A stretch of DNA of 64,000 bases from Streptomyces sp. DT2A-34 (GCF_030499515.1 NZ_JASTWJ010000001.1:2460001-2524000), one strand, 5' to 3'; positions 45,077 through 54,291 are shown, counted from the first letter of the stretch. Notes: generated from the sequence alone by a model not told the origin. Program-made: numbers and translations.

Positions 45077-45281
45077 ATGTGGCCGCTCCGCCGGACCTGC
45101 CCTGCCCTCCCTTCTACGCCGCGCTCCCATAGAACGCGGGGCTGTCCGCCGCGATGGCGTCGGGCGCGGGCTGTTGTGTACGGGGAGCGCCCAGGGAGGT
45201 CGTCGGCATCCTGTCCGTCACAACCGGCGATAAGATCACCAGCCTTGTCGTAGCGAAGAGCAAGGCATGGAGGGGTCGGGC

Positions 45282-45737
45282 GTGCAGTGGGAAATGGTCA
45301 TGGTGTGCGTGATGTTGCTCATCGTCGCCGCCATCGGGGTAGCTGAACTGAGACGCCGAACCAAGCCGGAACAACAACGTATCGCGGAAGCCGAACAACG
45401 TTTCTTCGCCGCGGCGGAACCCCCGGTCGAAGTTGGAGCGTCCGAGGCGAACCTGAAGAGCGAGCCGCTGGTACGCCTTGCCCTGCGGCATGGCTATGAG
45501 CTGGAGCGAACCGGGCGGCGTGGGGCAGGAGCAATGAAAGAGTCCACGTATCACTTCGTGCTGCGTGGTTCCGAGGCAAAGCCGGCCCCGTTTCTGCCCG
45601 AATCGCCGGAATACGAGTCGTATATGCGCTGGGAAGCGGCTCGAAAGCGAAAGCTGAGGCGATTCTACGTGGTGTTTTACGCCGGATTGATCGCCATTCT
45701 CGGGTTGCTCGGAGCGGCAGCGTCCGCGGTGCGCTGA
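45282..45737 (+). CDS. Membrane protein with charged central region, 151 aa
   Basis: An N-terminal membrane segment (VMVCVMLLIVAAIGVAEL) and a C-terminal one (FYVVFYAGLIAILGLLGAAA) flank a charged, probably cytoplasmic region (RRRTKPEQQRIAEAEQRFF). The GTG at 45282 has GGAGGGG six bases upstream and is preferred to the ATG at 45267, which has no ribosome binding site. No family is recognised. Confidence 0.65.
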   Translation: MQWEMVMVCVMLLIVAAIGVAELRRRTKPEQQRIAEAEQRFFAAAEPPVEVGASEANLKSEPLVRLALRHGYELERTGRRGAGAMKESTYHFVLRGSEAKPAPFLPESPEYESYMRWEAARKRKLRRFYVVFYAGLIAILGLLGAAASAVR

Positions 45738-45839
45738 CCACTCCCCCTGCTCCTGCCCGGCACGGCCGACGCATCACGCGCGCGTCGCCAACACCGCTGG
45801 CGACGCCCACACATTGCTCGACCTCCCGGACATGGGGCC

Positions 45840-46583
45840 ATGGGCAAGCCGACGTCTACCGGCCCGACGGAGCCGGCGCGGACACCGGACAGACCGCGAC
45901 CGAATTCGGCCTCGGCGACCATGCGCAACGAATTCAGACAGGAACGGAAGCACCACATGGAGGGCCCACCCGCGGCACCCGACGTCGCGCAGGTGCTCAA
46001 GCACAACCGCACCCTGCTGTACCGACACATCGCCACGCGCCTCGCGCTCGCAGTGGCCCTCTTCTCCATGCCGTATGTGTCGCATCTGCTCGGGTACGAC
46101 GCCGCCCTGCCCGCATTCGGTATCCCGGCCGCCCTGTTCGTGCTGATCTTCCTGATGCTCCGCCTGCGTCACGGCTCGCGGCTCAAGGTGTGCGAGAAGG
46201 TGCTCCGCACCTACCCCCTGGAGTACCGCACCCGGGTGTCCAAGAAGGGCTCCGAGTGGAAGTACCTCGGCGATGTGCACACGGTCCGACTGTCAGTGCG
46301 TGGACAGCACGGCGCCCCTTCTCTGCGTGCGGTCAACGCCTCGACCGTACGCCGCTGGCCGAAGGAGGCTGAGGAGGGCGGCGCCTGGTTCGCCGGTGAC
46401 CCGGCCTTCGGCGGCGTCATGATCGTGCCGGGGAACAACAACATGCTCTTCGTGCAGCCCGCGGACTGGCAGAAGTACGAGCAGGAGCGCGCCGAAGCCG
46501 ACCCGCAGCGCCGGGCCCTCGCAGAACAGGCCGGCATCTCCCGTCTGTTGGAGAGGGAGCCGAACATCGGGGTGATCGGATGA
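45840..46583 (+). CDS. Two-helix membrane protein, 247 aa
   Basis: Two adjacent membrane segments (in the region LALAVALFSMPYVSHLLGY and ALFVLIFLMLRLRHG) precede a soluble domain with VRLSVRGQHGAPS and GGVMIVPGNNNMLFVQPADW. The ATG at 45957 (MEGPPAAPDV) has AGGAACGGAAG upstream and may be the real start; the upstream ATG at 45840 lacks one. Its stop overlaps the next gene in ATGA, so the two are translationally coupled. Function is unknown. Confidence 0.68.
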   Translation: MGKPTSTGPTEPARTPDRPRPNSASATMRNEFRQERKHHMEGPPAAPDVAQVLKHNRTLLYRHIATRLALAVALFSMPYVSHLLGYDAALPAFGIPAALFVLIFLMLRLRHGSRLKVCEKVLRTYPLEYRTRVSKKGSEWKYLGDVHTVRLSVRGQHGAPSLRAVNASTVRRWPKEAEEGGAWFAGDPAFGGVMIVPGNNNMLFVQPADWQKYEQERAEADPQRRALAEQAGISRLLEREPNIGVIG

Positions 46584-47131
46584 AGCGCGTGCTCGGCTGG
46601 GTGTGCGGCGTCCTCCTCGCCCTCGTCACCACCTTCTGGTGCGTCACCGCGACCGCCGACTTGGCGCTGTCCGCCAGCATCTACGGCACCCCGGGCACGT
46701 ACAAGGTGGAGACCTGCTACGACACCAACTCCAACGGCAAGAACTCCGATTACGACTGCAACGGGGATTTCACACCGGTCGGCGGCACCCCTGACGACGC
46801 CGACTACGTGCACCTCGAGGACACCGGACGCGACTACCCGGACGGCACCGAGCTCGACGTGCGACAGGGCATCGAGCCGGAGACGATCCAACGGGTGGGG
46901 TTCTGGGGCGTCGTGGGCGAGCTCTGGCAGGTCGCGATCTGCGTGACCGTCCTCGCGGTCCTCGCGCACCAGGCCATCAAGCCGCGCGGAGAGGACCGAC
47001 GCCGCGAGGCCCACGGCCGGGAGCCCTCGCGACGCCAGAAGGTGGTCGACCGAGTGGGCTACGCCGTCGTCGTCGCCATCCCCGTCGGCATCCTGAGCCT
47101 GATCGCCCAGGCCGCGGAGCCAGCCCCGTAG
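46580..47131 (+). CDS. Membrane protein with external Cys-rich domain, 183 aa
   Basis: A membrane segment (residues 5-30) is followed by an external part, YGTPGTYKVETCYDTNSNG and YDCNGDFTPVGG, with the same Cys-then-C-x-G-x-F layout as 27306, 34358, 40215 and 40832. Two further hydrophobic segments follow. The ATG overlaps the stop of the preceding gene by four bases. It is the most divergent member of the family. Function is unknown. Confidence 0.72.
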   Translation: MKRVLGWVCGVLLALVTTFWCVTATADLALSASIYGTPGTYKVETCYDTNSNGKNSDYDCNGDFTPVGGTPDDADYVHLEDTGRDYPDGTELDVRQGIEPETIQRVGFWGVVGELWQVAICVTVLAVLAHQAIKPRGEDRRREAHGREPSRRQKVVDRVGYAVVVAIPVGILSLIAQAAEPAP

Positions 47132-47139
47132 CGTCGGCG

Positions 47140-47483
47140 GATGTCGTGATCGGGGTGGTGGGTCTCGTCGTACGCGCGCCGTGCCTCGGCGATGACGACG
47201 CGGTGGGCAAGGGACCAGTCCGCGAGTGCCTTGACCAAGTGGGTCAAGCCAGCCCCGGTCTCGGTCAACGGTAGTCGACCTGGGCCGGGACCGTCGGGTA
47301 CACCGTGCGCAGCACGAGGCCGGCGCGACCGAGCCTCCGCACAGTGAGCGTGAGCATGCGCTGGGAGATGCCGTCGATGGCGCGCTGAGGTTCCCGGAAC
47401 CGGCGCGGCCCGCCCGCGAGTTCGACGATCACGAGCACCGACCACTTGTCCCCGACCCAGTAGGAGAGGCGATACGACGCCTA
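47140..47483 (-). pseudogene. HxlR-family regulator, truncated and frameshifted
   Basis: From 47480 one frame reads YWVGDKWSVLVIVELAGGPR, then DGISQRMLTLTVRRLGRAGL and VPAQVDYR. It stops at a TGA at 47265-47267. The continuation (LTETGAGLTHLVKALADWSL) is in another frame, consistent with one lost base. The N-terminus is also missing, because an in-frame TAG lies at 47481-47483. HxlR proteins are winged-helix repressors, often divergent from a reductase. This copy cannot make a full protein. Confidence 0.8.
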
Positions 47484-48140
47484 GACTTCGACGACCACAC
47501 GAGCCTCGACCTCGCAGGTCTGTCGCCCCTGGTACTGATCTCCGCCGCCCATGCCGAGGACGACCAGGTCGTGGGGCGGCACGCGGCGGTCCTGGACGCC
47601 GCGGTCCGTGACGGCGTCCGCCAACGTCATCTACACGAGCCTCACCGGTGCTGGCGACCATCTCGGTTCCGCGCTCGCCCACCGTGCGACCGAACGCCTT
47701 CTACAGGCAAGCGGATTGCAGTGCACGATCCTGCGCAACGTCTTCTACGCCGAGCTTTTCGGCGGCCTCCTGATGTGGGCCGACGATGGTGTGGAGTCCG
47801 CGTTCGACGATGGCCCCCTCGCCGCGGTCGTACGTGAGGATCTCGCCGAGGCCGCTGCGATCGTCGCGGCCTCGGATCCCGCACGGCACAGCGGGCGCGT
47901 CTACGACCTCGTCGGCACGCCGATCACGGCCGGCCAGTGGCCGATCGCCTCGGCGTCCCGCCCCGCACGACAAGCCTGGGCGAGTACCGGCGCAGGCTCC
48001 TCCCCGAGACGCCAGGACTGCTGCCGTTCCAGCCGCCCATGCTCGCCTCGATCGCCACCGGCATCCGACACGGCTTTCTGGACCGCACCACCCCAGACCT
48101 CGCGGGCCTCCTTGCCCGCCCAGTTCGCGCCCCCTGGCTA
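47484..48140 (+). pseudogene. NmrA/SDR-type NAD(P)-binding oxidoreductase, truncated and frameshifted
   Basis: The first frame reads LDFDDHTSLDLAGLSPLVLI, then HAAVLDAAVRDGVR, as in NmrA-like proteins after the lost Rossmann start. Near 47622 it shifts to NVIYTSLTGAGDHLGSALA and GLQCTILRNVFYAELFGG. Near 47935 it shifts again to ADRLGVPPRTTSLGEYRRRL and FLDRTTPDLAGLLARP. The glycine-rich NADP motif is missing. It abuts the truncated HxlR gene head to head. Confidence 0.8.
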
Positions 48141-48374
48141 CGGCCGTTGCAGCCACTTCCGCCACGAGACCGAAAACGAGTGTTAATCGGCCAGCGATCC
48201 ACGCTCGGCGGATGAACTGAGTCCTGCCGGCGATCGTCTCGGGAGGACTCAGGGGGACGCCGCGCGGGTGGAGCTGAAACGATCAGGCCGGAGTGACGAG
48301 TCAGCCGAAGTCCTTCGTGTCGGGCGTAGGGCGGGTACCGATGGTCTCGTCGTACGTGAGCATGGCAACCTGCA

Positions 48375-48380
48375 TAGACT
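48375..48380 (+). promoter_or_regulatory. -10-like box for the leaderless gene at 48389
   Basis: TAGACT lies exactly eight bases before the ATG, as TAAGCT does in the paralogue at 29141. Confidence 0.5.
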
Positions 48381-48388
48381 CTCGGATC

Positions 48389-49054
48389 ATGTCGACGTCC
48401 TCCTCCCTCGGTGGTCCCGCCCCCACAGCCACGGTCATCCACTACGGTCGGCGAACCGCCCGGGAAGGGTTCGTGCTCGGTGGCATCTTCATGGCGATGG
48501 GTGCCTTCTTCGTGGCCCTGGCAGTGGTCATCACTGCTGGCCTAAACGGCAACGAGCCTCAGCCAGTGGGACTCATTGCACTGCTCTTCGCAACCATCGG
48601 CTACTCGGGCTTCAAGATCTTCCGTTCTGCCCTCTCGCACTATCACCTGGCCGTGAGTATCGACGACACGGGGATGTGGCTGCGAACCCGCACTCGGCAG
48701 AGCGTCATCCGCTGGGACACCCTCGCCGGAGTTGCCGTGTACTGGAGCGAGACCGACAAACGGGGTGGCAGGCGGTACTCGATCGAGTTGTGCCCGAGTG
48801 GCCCGATCGACCGTGACGACCCAGTCCTGTGGATCCTGGTCCGCGACGAGGAACCCATCCGCCCTGGCCTTCCGCGCTTGCGCTATAGCTTCGTCACCAA
48901 CGGCTCATCGGCGAGGTACCGGGAGCCCTTGGTTGAGGCGATCCGGCAACATGTCCCGCACCTTTGGCTCGGCGAGATGCAACGCGAGCCGGGCCACTGC
49001 GGCGTCCCCAACTACGAGGGACACCGGGAGCGAACCACTGACACGGTGCGCTGA
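48389..49054 (+). CDS. PH-like membrane protein, paralogue of 29141, 221 aa
   Basis: Two membrane segments are followed by VSIDDTGMWLRTRTRQ, VIRWDTLAGVAVYW, SGPIDRDDPVLWILVRDEEP and IRQHVPHLWLGE, all matching the protein at 29141-29791. The open frame extends to 48293, but the ATG at 48389 aligns with the sibling and has a -10-like box at the same distance. Here the gene stands alone, without the small divergent gene or an effector next to it. Function is unknown. Confidence 0.75.
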   Translation: MSTSSSLGGPAPTATVIHYGRRTAREGFVLGGIFMAMGAFFVALAVVITAGLNGNEPQPVGLIALLFATIGYSGFKIFRSALSHYHLAVSIDDTGMWLRTRTRQSVIRWDTLAGVAVYWSETDKRGGRRYSIELCPSGPIDRDDPVLWILVRDEEPIRPGLPRLRYSFVTNGSSARYREPLVEAIRQHVPHLWLGEMQREPGHCGVPNYEGHRERTTDTVR

Positions 49055-49641
49055 GACTGCGGACCTTGGTTGCGCTTCCTGGTCGTCGTCCGGGTTGCCG
49101 ACTGAGACGTCGGACGAAACCGGATGAACAACGCGCCCCTGGCAGGGGAATCAGACAGGGTGCACATATGTAGCGCTGGACAGTTCGATGGCGTGCTTGA
49201 TCGTCTGCACATCGCTGTTCAGCGTGCCGAACTGAGCTGCAACTTGGGTTCCCGAGCGTCGCGCCATCTTCCGCAGAGTGAGCTGCCCAGCTCTCCCTCG
49301 CAGGGCCGTTCACCCTGGCTGACCACCCGTAATCCTCCCCGACAGAGATCGCATCTCACACTAGGCGGGTCATACAGGGTTAACGCGAACTATCGGACAG
49401 CCCCCAGATGCCCGATGCAGTGACTTGGTGCTCGTCGATCGAACGGCCACCAGGCCCTTCGTGCTGGAACTGAGAGCAGAGCGTAAAGCTTTGTGAAGAT
49501 GCGCAGCAGGCACCACCGACGTTCAGAGCCGCAGCCGCCGCCTGGCAAAATCGACCATTCCGCTTAGCGTTCGCGTGGCGCAAGATGCAGAGCCGCCGGG
49601 TCGGCTGCGTGTCGCGCGGCAACACCCAGAAGGAGGACCTT
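49055..49641. other. 587-base stretch without a supported gene
   Basis: Short frames exist on both strands, but none has a good start signal or a recognisable product. A 37-codon minus-strand frame from 49272 (MARRSGTQVAAQFG) has GGAAG directly before its ATG and could be a small peptide or the end of a lost gene. AAGGAGG at 49630-49636 belongs to the next gene. Its promoter probably lies in the less GC-rich part between 49470 and 49600. Confidence 0.5.
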
Positions 49642-49965
49642 GTGTCGGACGGGTTCTACATCGGCCACTCCGCGCTCGAAAGGTTGAGCGGCGCTTTCAA
49701 GAAGGAGGCCGACGGACTCGGCGAAGAGTTGGCCAAGTTCAAGCCGAAGACGGATGCCGAGGCCATCCACGACGGGTTCGGCTTTCTGACGGAGTCGGAG
49801 GAAGTGACCACCGCGTATATCGAGTTGGCCGACCACATGACCACGGCGATCCAGGGGTTGCAGGACCACCTCTATGACATGGCCGACAACCTATCCGACA
49901 ACTCCCGCAACACTGGAGCCGCCGAGCATGCCTTGGAGGATCTGTTCAAGGTGGAGCACCCGTGA
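49642..49965 (+). CDS. WXG100-like T7SS partner protein, 107 aa
   Basis: The helical protein has ALERLSGAFKKEADGLGEEL, then FLTESEEVTTAYIELADHM and LYDMADN, which fits YxxxD. The GTG start has a perfect AAGGAGG. Its stop overlaps the next gene in GTGA, so it is coupled to the WXG effector-type gene. It has no WxG turn itself; the neighbour carries one. The pair therefore resembles the two-component WXG100 arrangement. Confidence 0.75.
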   Translation: MSDGFYIGHSALERLSGAFKKEADGLGEELAKFKPKTDAEAIHDGFGFLTESEEVTTAYIELADHMTTAIQGLQDHLYDMADNLSDNSRNTGAAEHALEDLFKVEHP

Positions 49966-51249
49966 GTGACGAGTCGGCCGCGGAGACCATTTACGAAGCC
50001 GGACTTGAGCTCTGGAACCCCGGTGGCGAGCCGGATGTTCTGGAGGACGCGGCCAAGGCGTGGGGCGCGATGGGGGACGCCCTCGACAAGTTCGTCGTCC
50101 GCATGGACAAGTGTCGTCCGTGACGTTTACGGCGACGAATGGCGGGGGCCGGCCGCCGACGCCTTCGTCAAGCACTGGGAAGAGGTCAAGAAGTCCGTCG
50201 AGGACGCTCAACCGACCTTCGACGAGGCGAAGAAGGGCCTGAACGAGGCAGCGGCAAAGATCAAAGAGATCAACGACGAGATCCATGCGATCTACAAGGA
50301 GATCGGGGTCACGATCGGTGTCGCCATCGCCACCTCCTTCATCACCCTCGGTTTCTCCGCGGCCGCCGGCGCCGCGAACGCGGCCCGACTCGCCGGGCAG
50401 GCGGCGGCCGCCGCCGCGAGGCTCGGCAGGATTTTGGCCACGATCGCCCGTTGGTTCGAGAGGCTGCGGACGTTTGAACGCTCGGGCAAGTACGCGCGGC
50501 TCGGTGCCTTCGCGGTCCGCCACGGCAGTACGTTCGCCGGCCGGACCGCGATCGAATTCGGCAACGGAGTGGCCACCAGCCTGATCAGCGGCAAGGGCCC
50601 CGAGTGGGAGAACAACCTGGTCGGAGGGGTGGCTGGCGCAGGCATGGGAAAGCTTGCCGATGCCGCGCTAGGCGGGAGGCTCGGGGGAGGAATCGGCGAG
50701 TCGATAGGGACAGGCGCTGTTGGTGGAGCGACGGGCAGCCTGGTCGGGGATGCCGCCAACGCCTACGGTCCGTGGGCGGACCAGGACGACGAGTTCGACT
50801 GGTCGCAGTCGCTGATCGGGGCCGGAGCCGGAGCAGCCGGCGGCGGCATCGGAGGCGGAATGACGCATAGTTCCGGGGACGGGCAAGCGAACGGCACCGG
50901 AGAGGGCGCGTCCGGTGGTGCAGTCGACGGGAATGGCACAGCAGACGGTGCTTCCGGCGGAGCCGCTGACGCGAGCGGAACGAACAGCGCCGCTGGGGCC
51001 AGTGAGGGCAGCGGCGACCAGGCAACGCCCGACACGGGAGCCGATGCCGAAGGGCTGACACAAGAGCAGCGAAACGCGATGCGCGACGAGGCCACGAACA
51101 GCCGAGTGGGCACGGAGATAGGCGCGGCCGGAAATCGGCTCAAGGAGGCCGACAGCCTGGAGGACGACGTGGCCGAGGGGCAGCAGGAGACAGCCCAAAA
51201 GCTCCGCGATCACGCAAAGAACACGAGTCTGGTGGACGACTTCGGATGA
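49962..51249 (+). pseudogene. WXG100-domain effector-type protein with an early frameshift
   Basis: From the GTG at 49962, 53 codons read ELWNPGGEPDVLEDAAKAWG and ALDKFVVRMDK before a TGA at 50121. The expected continuation, VRDVYGDEWRGPAADAFVKH (with WRG), lies in another frame that is open to 51249. One extra or two missing bases near 50112 explain it. The body is helical, with a hydrophobic stretch (IGVTIGVAIATSFITLGFSA) and Gly-rich repeats, and ends SLVDDFG. No toxin domain is seen. Without the frameshift it would be about 429 residues. Confidence 0.7.
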
Positions 51250-52694
51250 ACGCTTCAGACGGAACGGGAAACGCAACGAGAGCAGGTGCCATGAACGACG
51301 GCGGGATTCGCACGCTCGGCCCGGCCATTCTCCTGGGCAGGATGGTCGCCTGGCTGGCATGCCTCCTGGTGACGGTGCTCCTCGGATGCTGGCTCTTCCT
51401 GGAGAAGTCCACCCTCCGTGACGCGCTGGTGCTGGGCTGCGCGGTCGTACTCGCTGTCTTCGCCCTCTCGGCATGGGCGTTGCGACGCTTGTCGGGCAAC
51501 CCGGACCCCGCGTCGGTCTATCGCGCCCTGGCCGACCGCACATCGGCCGCAGGAGAGAGCGGAACCAGGACGCTCCCCGCGAGGTTGCGAGGCGCCTCCG
51601 CTTGGGTGGGTTGTGAAGTCTTGCCGACGTACGGCGCGATCATGGCGCTGATCCTGCCGCTCGCCCTTGGGGTAGGTACTCCCACGCCCACGGGCAAGGC
51701 GGCGGAGATCGCCTCTTCGGGCGCCGTTGTGCGGGCGTTGCCGATCGAGTCGGTACGGGATGTCGTCGAGGACAAGCACAAGAACGGCAGCACGTACTTC
51801 TGCACAGTGACAGTAACTCTGCCTCCGGCGGACGGAGCCGTGAGCGAGACGCGCGCCGAGTTCCGATCGGAGTGGCCAGACCCCGCGGTGGTTGGCGGGA
51901 AGGTCTATGTCGCCTACGCCCCCGACCGACTTGAACTGGGAGCCGTAGGCGACAACGACAGGAGCGAAGTCGACCGTGAACTCTCCGGTCGCGCCATGGG
52001 CAACTGGTGGACCTGGATCCTGGCTCTCGCGTGGCTGGCCCTCATGGGGATGGTCTCCGTCACCTATCCCATGATCCTCCGGGACCAGCGATTTCCGCGG
52101 CGGCTGCGCGGTGACGAGCGTGTGCTGAGGGCAAGCATTTCCGGGTACGACGGTTATGGGGAGGGGAAGACACGCATCTCCCTGGACACGTCCACCGGCC
52201 CCGTACAGCTGCATGTCCATGTTGACAACGCCAGGTACGTGGACACGGTGGGGCACGCCGAAGGCCACCTGGTCTGGGTGCCGGGCAGCAACCAGCACGG
52301 AGGCCGGAAGGGGCCGCATCGTACAGGCGCGGTCTTCATCAGCGATGCCGGCTGGTTCATCCCGGGCGGGCTCGCCCCGGAGTATGAGGAGTCCGCAGGT
52401 GCGGGGGCCGATCACCAGACTTCTGTCGACGCTGCAGGCGAGAGTCGCCTGCTCGATCTCGAAAGCGGCTGGATCCTCAGCATCCCGAACCGGCTGATGA
52501 ACGTCCTCCTGCTCTGGTCGCTCTGCGTCGTAGTGCTCGCGCTTCCCGCCCCCTCGGGGGCTTGGCGCCTGGTCGTCGGAATCGCCGGCACGGTTGGTCT
52601 TCTGGCTTATGGCCTGTTCGTAGTCGGGAGCCAGGACCCGGCGGCGCAGAGGCAGTCGGGCAACAGCCAGGGTGCGGTGGGGTCTGCTCCGTGA
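51246..52694 (+). CDS. Polytopic membrane protein, 482 aa
   Basis: Five or so membrane segments are seen: two near the start (LGRMVAWLACLLVTVLLGCW; LVLGCAVVLAVFALSAWAL), one near residue 135, one near 255 and a pair at the end. Two soluble regions lie between them. The first (FCTVTVTLPPADG, VYVAYAPDRLELGAV) looks like an external DUF3592-like strand domain. The ATG overlaps the stop of the WXG effector-type gene in ATGA, so the product is probably linked to its export or to protection from it. No firm family. Confidence 0.7.
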   Translation: MNASDGTGNATRAGAMNDGGIRTLGPAILLGRMVAWLACLLVTVLLGCWLFLEKSTLRDALVLGCAVVLAVFALSAWALRRLSGNPDPASVYRALADRTSAAGESGTRTLPARLRGASAWVGCEVLPTYGAIMALILPLALGVGTPTPTGKAAEIASSGAVVRALPIESVRDVVEDKHKNGSTYFCTVTVTLPPADGAVSETRAEFRSEWPDPAVVGGKVYVAYAPDRLELGAVGDNDRSEVDRELSGRAMGNWWTWILALAWLALMGMVSVTYPMILRDQRFPRRLRGDERVLRASISGYDGYGEGKTRISLDTSTGPVQLHVHVDNARYVDTVGHAEGHLVWVPGSNQHGGRKGPHRTGAVFISDAGWFIPGGLAPEYEESAGAGADHQTSVDAAGESRLLDLESGWILSIPNRLMNVLLLWSLCVVVLALPAPSGAWRLVVGIAGTVGLLAYGLFVVGSQDPAAQRQSGNSQGAVGSAP

Positions 52695-52704
52695 CGTTGG
52701 CCAT

Positions 52705-52740
52705 CGGCTCGGCTTGAGATGTTGCCCGTCAGCCGAGCCG
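52705..52740 (+). terminator. Terminator after the polytopic membrane protein gene
   Basis: CGGCTCGGCT (52705-52714) pairs with AGCCGAGCCG (52731-52740), 11 bases after the stop codon. Confidence 0.65.
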
Positions 52741-52865
52741 GTGCGTCCGGCCCGGAACCGTTTCCCTCGCCGAACCCAAGCCCGACCCCGCCGACGCCGT
52801 GGGCTTCCGACCTGGACCTCGGCATCACCTTGTCGTTCCTGGGCAGGCGGGCCCACCACTGCTAG

Positions 52866-53087
52866 GCAGCGTCTGAGGTCATCCGCCAGACGCGTGGCGT
52901 GGCCGAGGAGGCGGGCACTGGCTCGGCTGGCTGGCGTTTCGTTGGCAGTCTCGACGAACTCCAGGGCCGCTGGGAGGCGCTGAACAAGCACGTCGTCGTC
53001 CAGCGGCTCGACCGGGCGGCCAACTTCCGCCTCAGTGCGGACGCCTACGACGCGAACGAGACGCGCACCGCCTCCCAGTTCTCCTGA
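52866..53087 (+). pseudogene. Fragment of a WXG100-type protein
   Basis: The frame is open only from a TAG at 52863. It reads AEEAGTGSAGWRFVGSLDEL, GRWEALNKHVV and LSADAYDANETRTASQF, with YDANE fitting the YxxxD/E export signal and a W in the usual turn region. A start GTG exists at 52899, but the first helix of the family would be missing. It is probably the 3' half of a lost WXG100-like gene, though a short functional protein is possible. Confidence 0.45.
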
Positions 53088-53116
53088 GGATCACCGACCA
53101 CCCACAGGGATAGGAC

Positions 53117-53437
53117 ATGCCCGGCGTCATCACCGGCTACCGAGCCGTGGTCGACCCGGCAGCCCTCGGTCTGAACATTCACGCGGTCATCCGGCTGCGC
53201 ACCACGCACGCCCAGCTCTCACGCGCCCTGGACTTCGCCTCCCGGACCCCCGAGATCGCCTCCACCTTCGGAGTCACCGGGGAAGACTGCCTCATCTTCG
53301 ACGTCTACTACCCGCAGGCAGGACGACTCGAAGAAGTTGTCGACGCACTTGTCCGTTACGGCCCTGTCACCACATCACTCGTGCTCCGCGCCTACCCTCA
53401 GAAGCCGCTGACCGACACCACGTCAACAACGTCATGA
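53117..53437 (+). CDS. Lrp/AsnC-type ligand-binding (RAM) domain without HTH, 106 aa
   Basis: The sequence GVITGYRAVVDPAALGLNIH, then DCLIFDVYYPQAGRLEEVVD and VTTSLVLRA, matches the C-terminal RAM domain of Lrp/AsnC regulators. The N-terminal DNA-binding domain that should precede GVITGY is absent. AGGGATAGGA lies just before the ATG. Stand-alone RAM proteins exist, so it may be functional, but a truncated regulator is as likely in this broken neighbourhood. Confidence 0.65.
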   Translation: MPGVITGYRAVVDPAALGLNIHAVIRLRTTHAQLSRALDFASRTPEIASTFGVTGEDCLIFDVYYPQAGRLEEVVDALVRYGPVTTSLVLRAYPQKPLTDTTSTTS

Positions 53438-53585
53438 CCCGCAACAGCAGCCGGTCCCGCTTCTCGGGGTGCGTCAGCAGGAATGATCCACTGCTGGACA
53501 CGGAAACGAGCCCAAAAAGCAAGATCGCCCGCGACCCAGATACCGTTCTCCACTCCCTGGCCATGGAATGGTTGAGGAGCGCGAC

Positions 53586-53591
53586 TAGGAT
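53586..53591 (+). promoter_or_regulatory. -10-like box for the leaderless gene at 53599
   Basis: TAGGAT ends seven bases before the ATG at 53599. There is no Shine-Dalgarno sequence. Confidence 0.45.
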
Positions 53592-53598
53592 GATCGGC

Positions 53599-54273
53599 AT
53601 GGCTGGTCAGGGGATGCCGATGTGGGACGGAACTACGCGGCGCGATGTACTGCCCGCCGCTGACCTGGCCGTCCGCGACCGGCTCGCGGATGCCGCGCGG
53701 GATGGGAACTGGTACGTCGTGCTGCAGCGCCTGCACGCTCAGCCCGCCCTGGCCAACAGCCCCCGTCCCGGCGGCGCCAGCGGCTACGCCGCCCTGCACC
53801 AGGCCGCCTGGCACGGGGTATCCCCGGACACGATCCGCTTGCTGAAGGGCTACGGCGCCTGGTCCAGTCTGCGCGCGAGCGATGGATCCCGCCCCGTCGA
53901 CATCGCGACCCAGCGCGGCCACCGTCACCTGGCGGATCTCCTGCAGCCGCAGGTTCACCACCCCCTGCCGCCGCAGGTCCTGGCTGGCCTCCAGCAGCAG
54001 CTGCACCGCCTCCTGCACTACCGGGCAGACGGCGGCACCGGCCAGGATCCCGTCGGCCGCCTCGGCCTGCGCCTGCCGCAGCCGGAGGTCCTCACGGAAC
54101 TGGCCGAGCCGGTGTTGTGGTTTCCGATCCCCGGCGCCGGCGGCTTCACCGTCCGGCTGGAGGGGAACGAGCTGTCGGTCGCCAGCGCACCCGGAACCGG
54201 CGGCGCCTCCGAGGAGCGCGTCGACCGCGTCACGGCGAATGTCACCAGCCTTGCCGAGGGGCGGTCCCTGTAG
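53599..54273 (+). CDS. Ankyrin-repeat-type protein, 224 aa
   Basis: Residues about 30-120 form two ankyrin-like repeats: GYAALHQAAWHGVSPDTIRL with LLKGYGAWSSLRASDG, then RPVDIATQRGHRHLADLL. The C-terminal region (VLWFPIPGAGGFTVRLEG) is beta-rich and unassigned. An ATG at 53590 is in frame, but the one at 53599 has the -10-like box at leaderless spacing. It is convergent with the probable immunity gene of the ADP-ribosylating toxin. An immunity or protein-binding role is possible. Confidence 0.7.
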   Translation: MAGQGMPMWDGTTRRDVLPAADLAVRDRLADAARDGNWYVVLQRLHAQPALANSPRPGGASGYAALHQAAWHGVSPDTIRLLKGYGAWSSLRASDGSRPVDIATQRGHRHLADLLQPQVHHPLPPQVLAGLQQQLHRLLHYRADGGTGQDPVGRLGLRLPQPEVLTELAEPVLWFPIPGAGGFTVRLEGNELSVASAPGTGGASEERVDRVTANVTSLAEGRSL

Positions 54274-54291
54274 CCGTGCTGCTCGGCTCGG

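Noticed and set aside
49124..49423. 99-codon plus-strand open frame in the 587-base gap
   Set aside because: There is no ribosome binding site or -10-like box at the start, and the product has no protein-like pattern.
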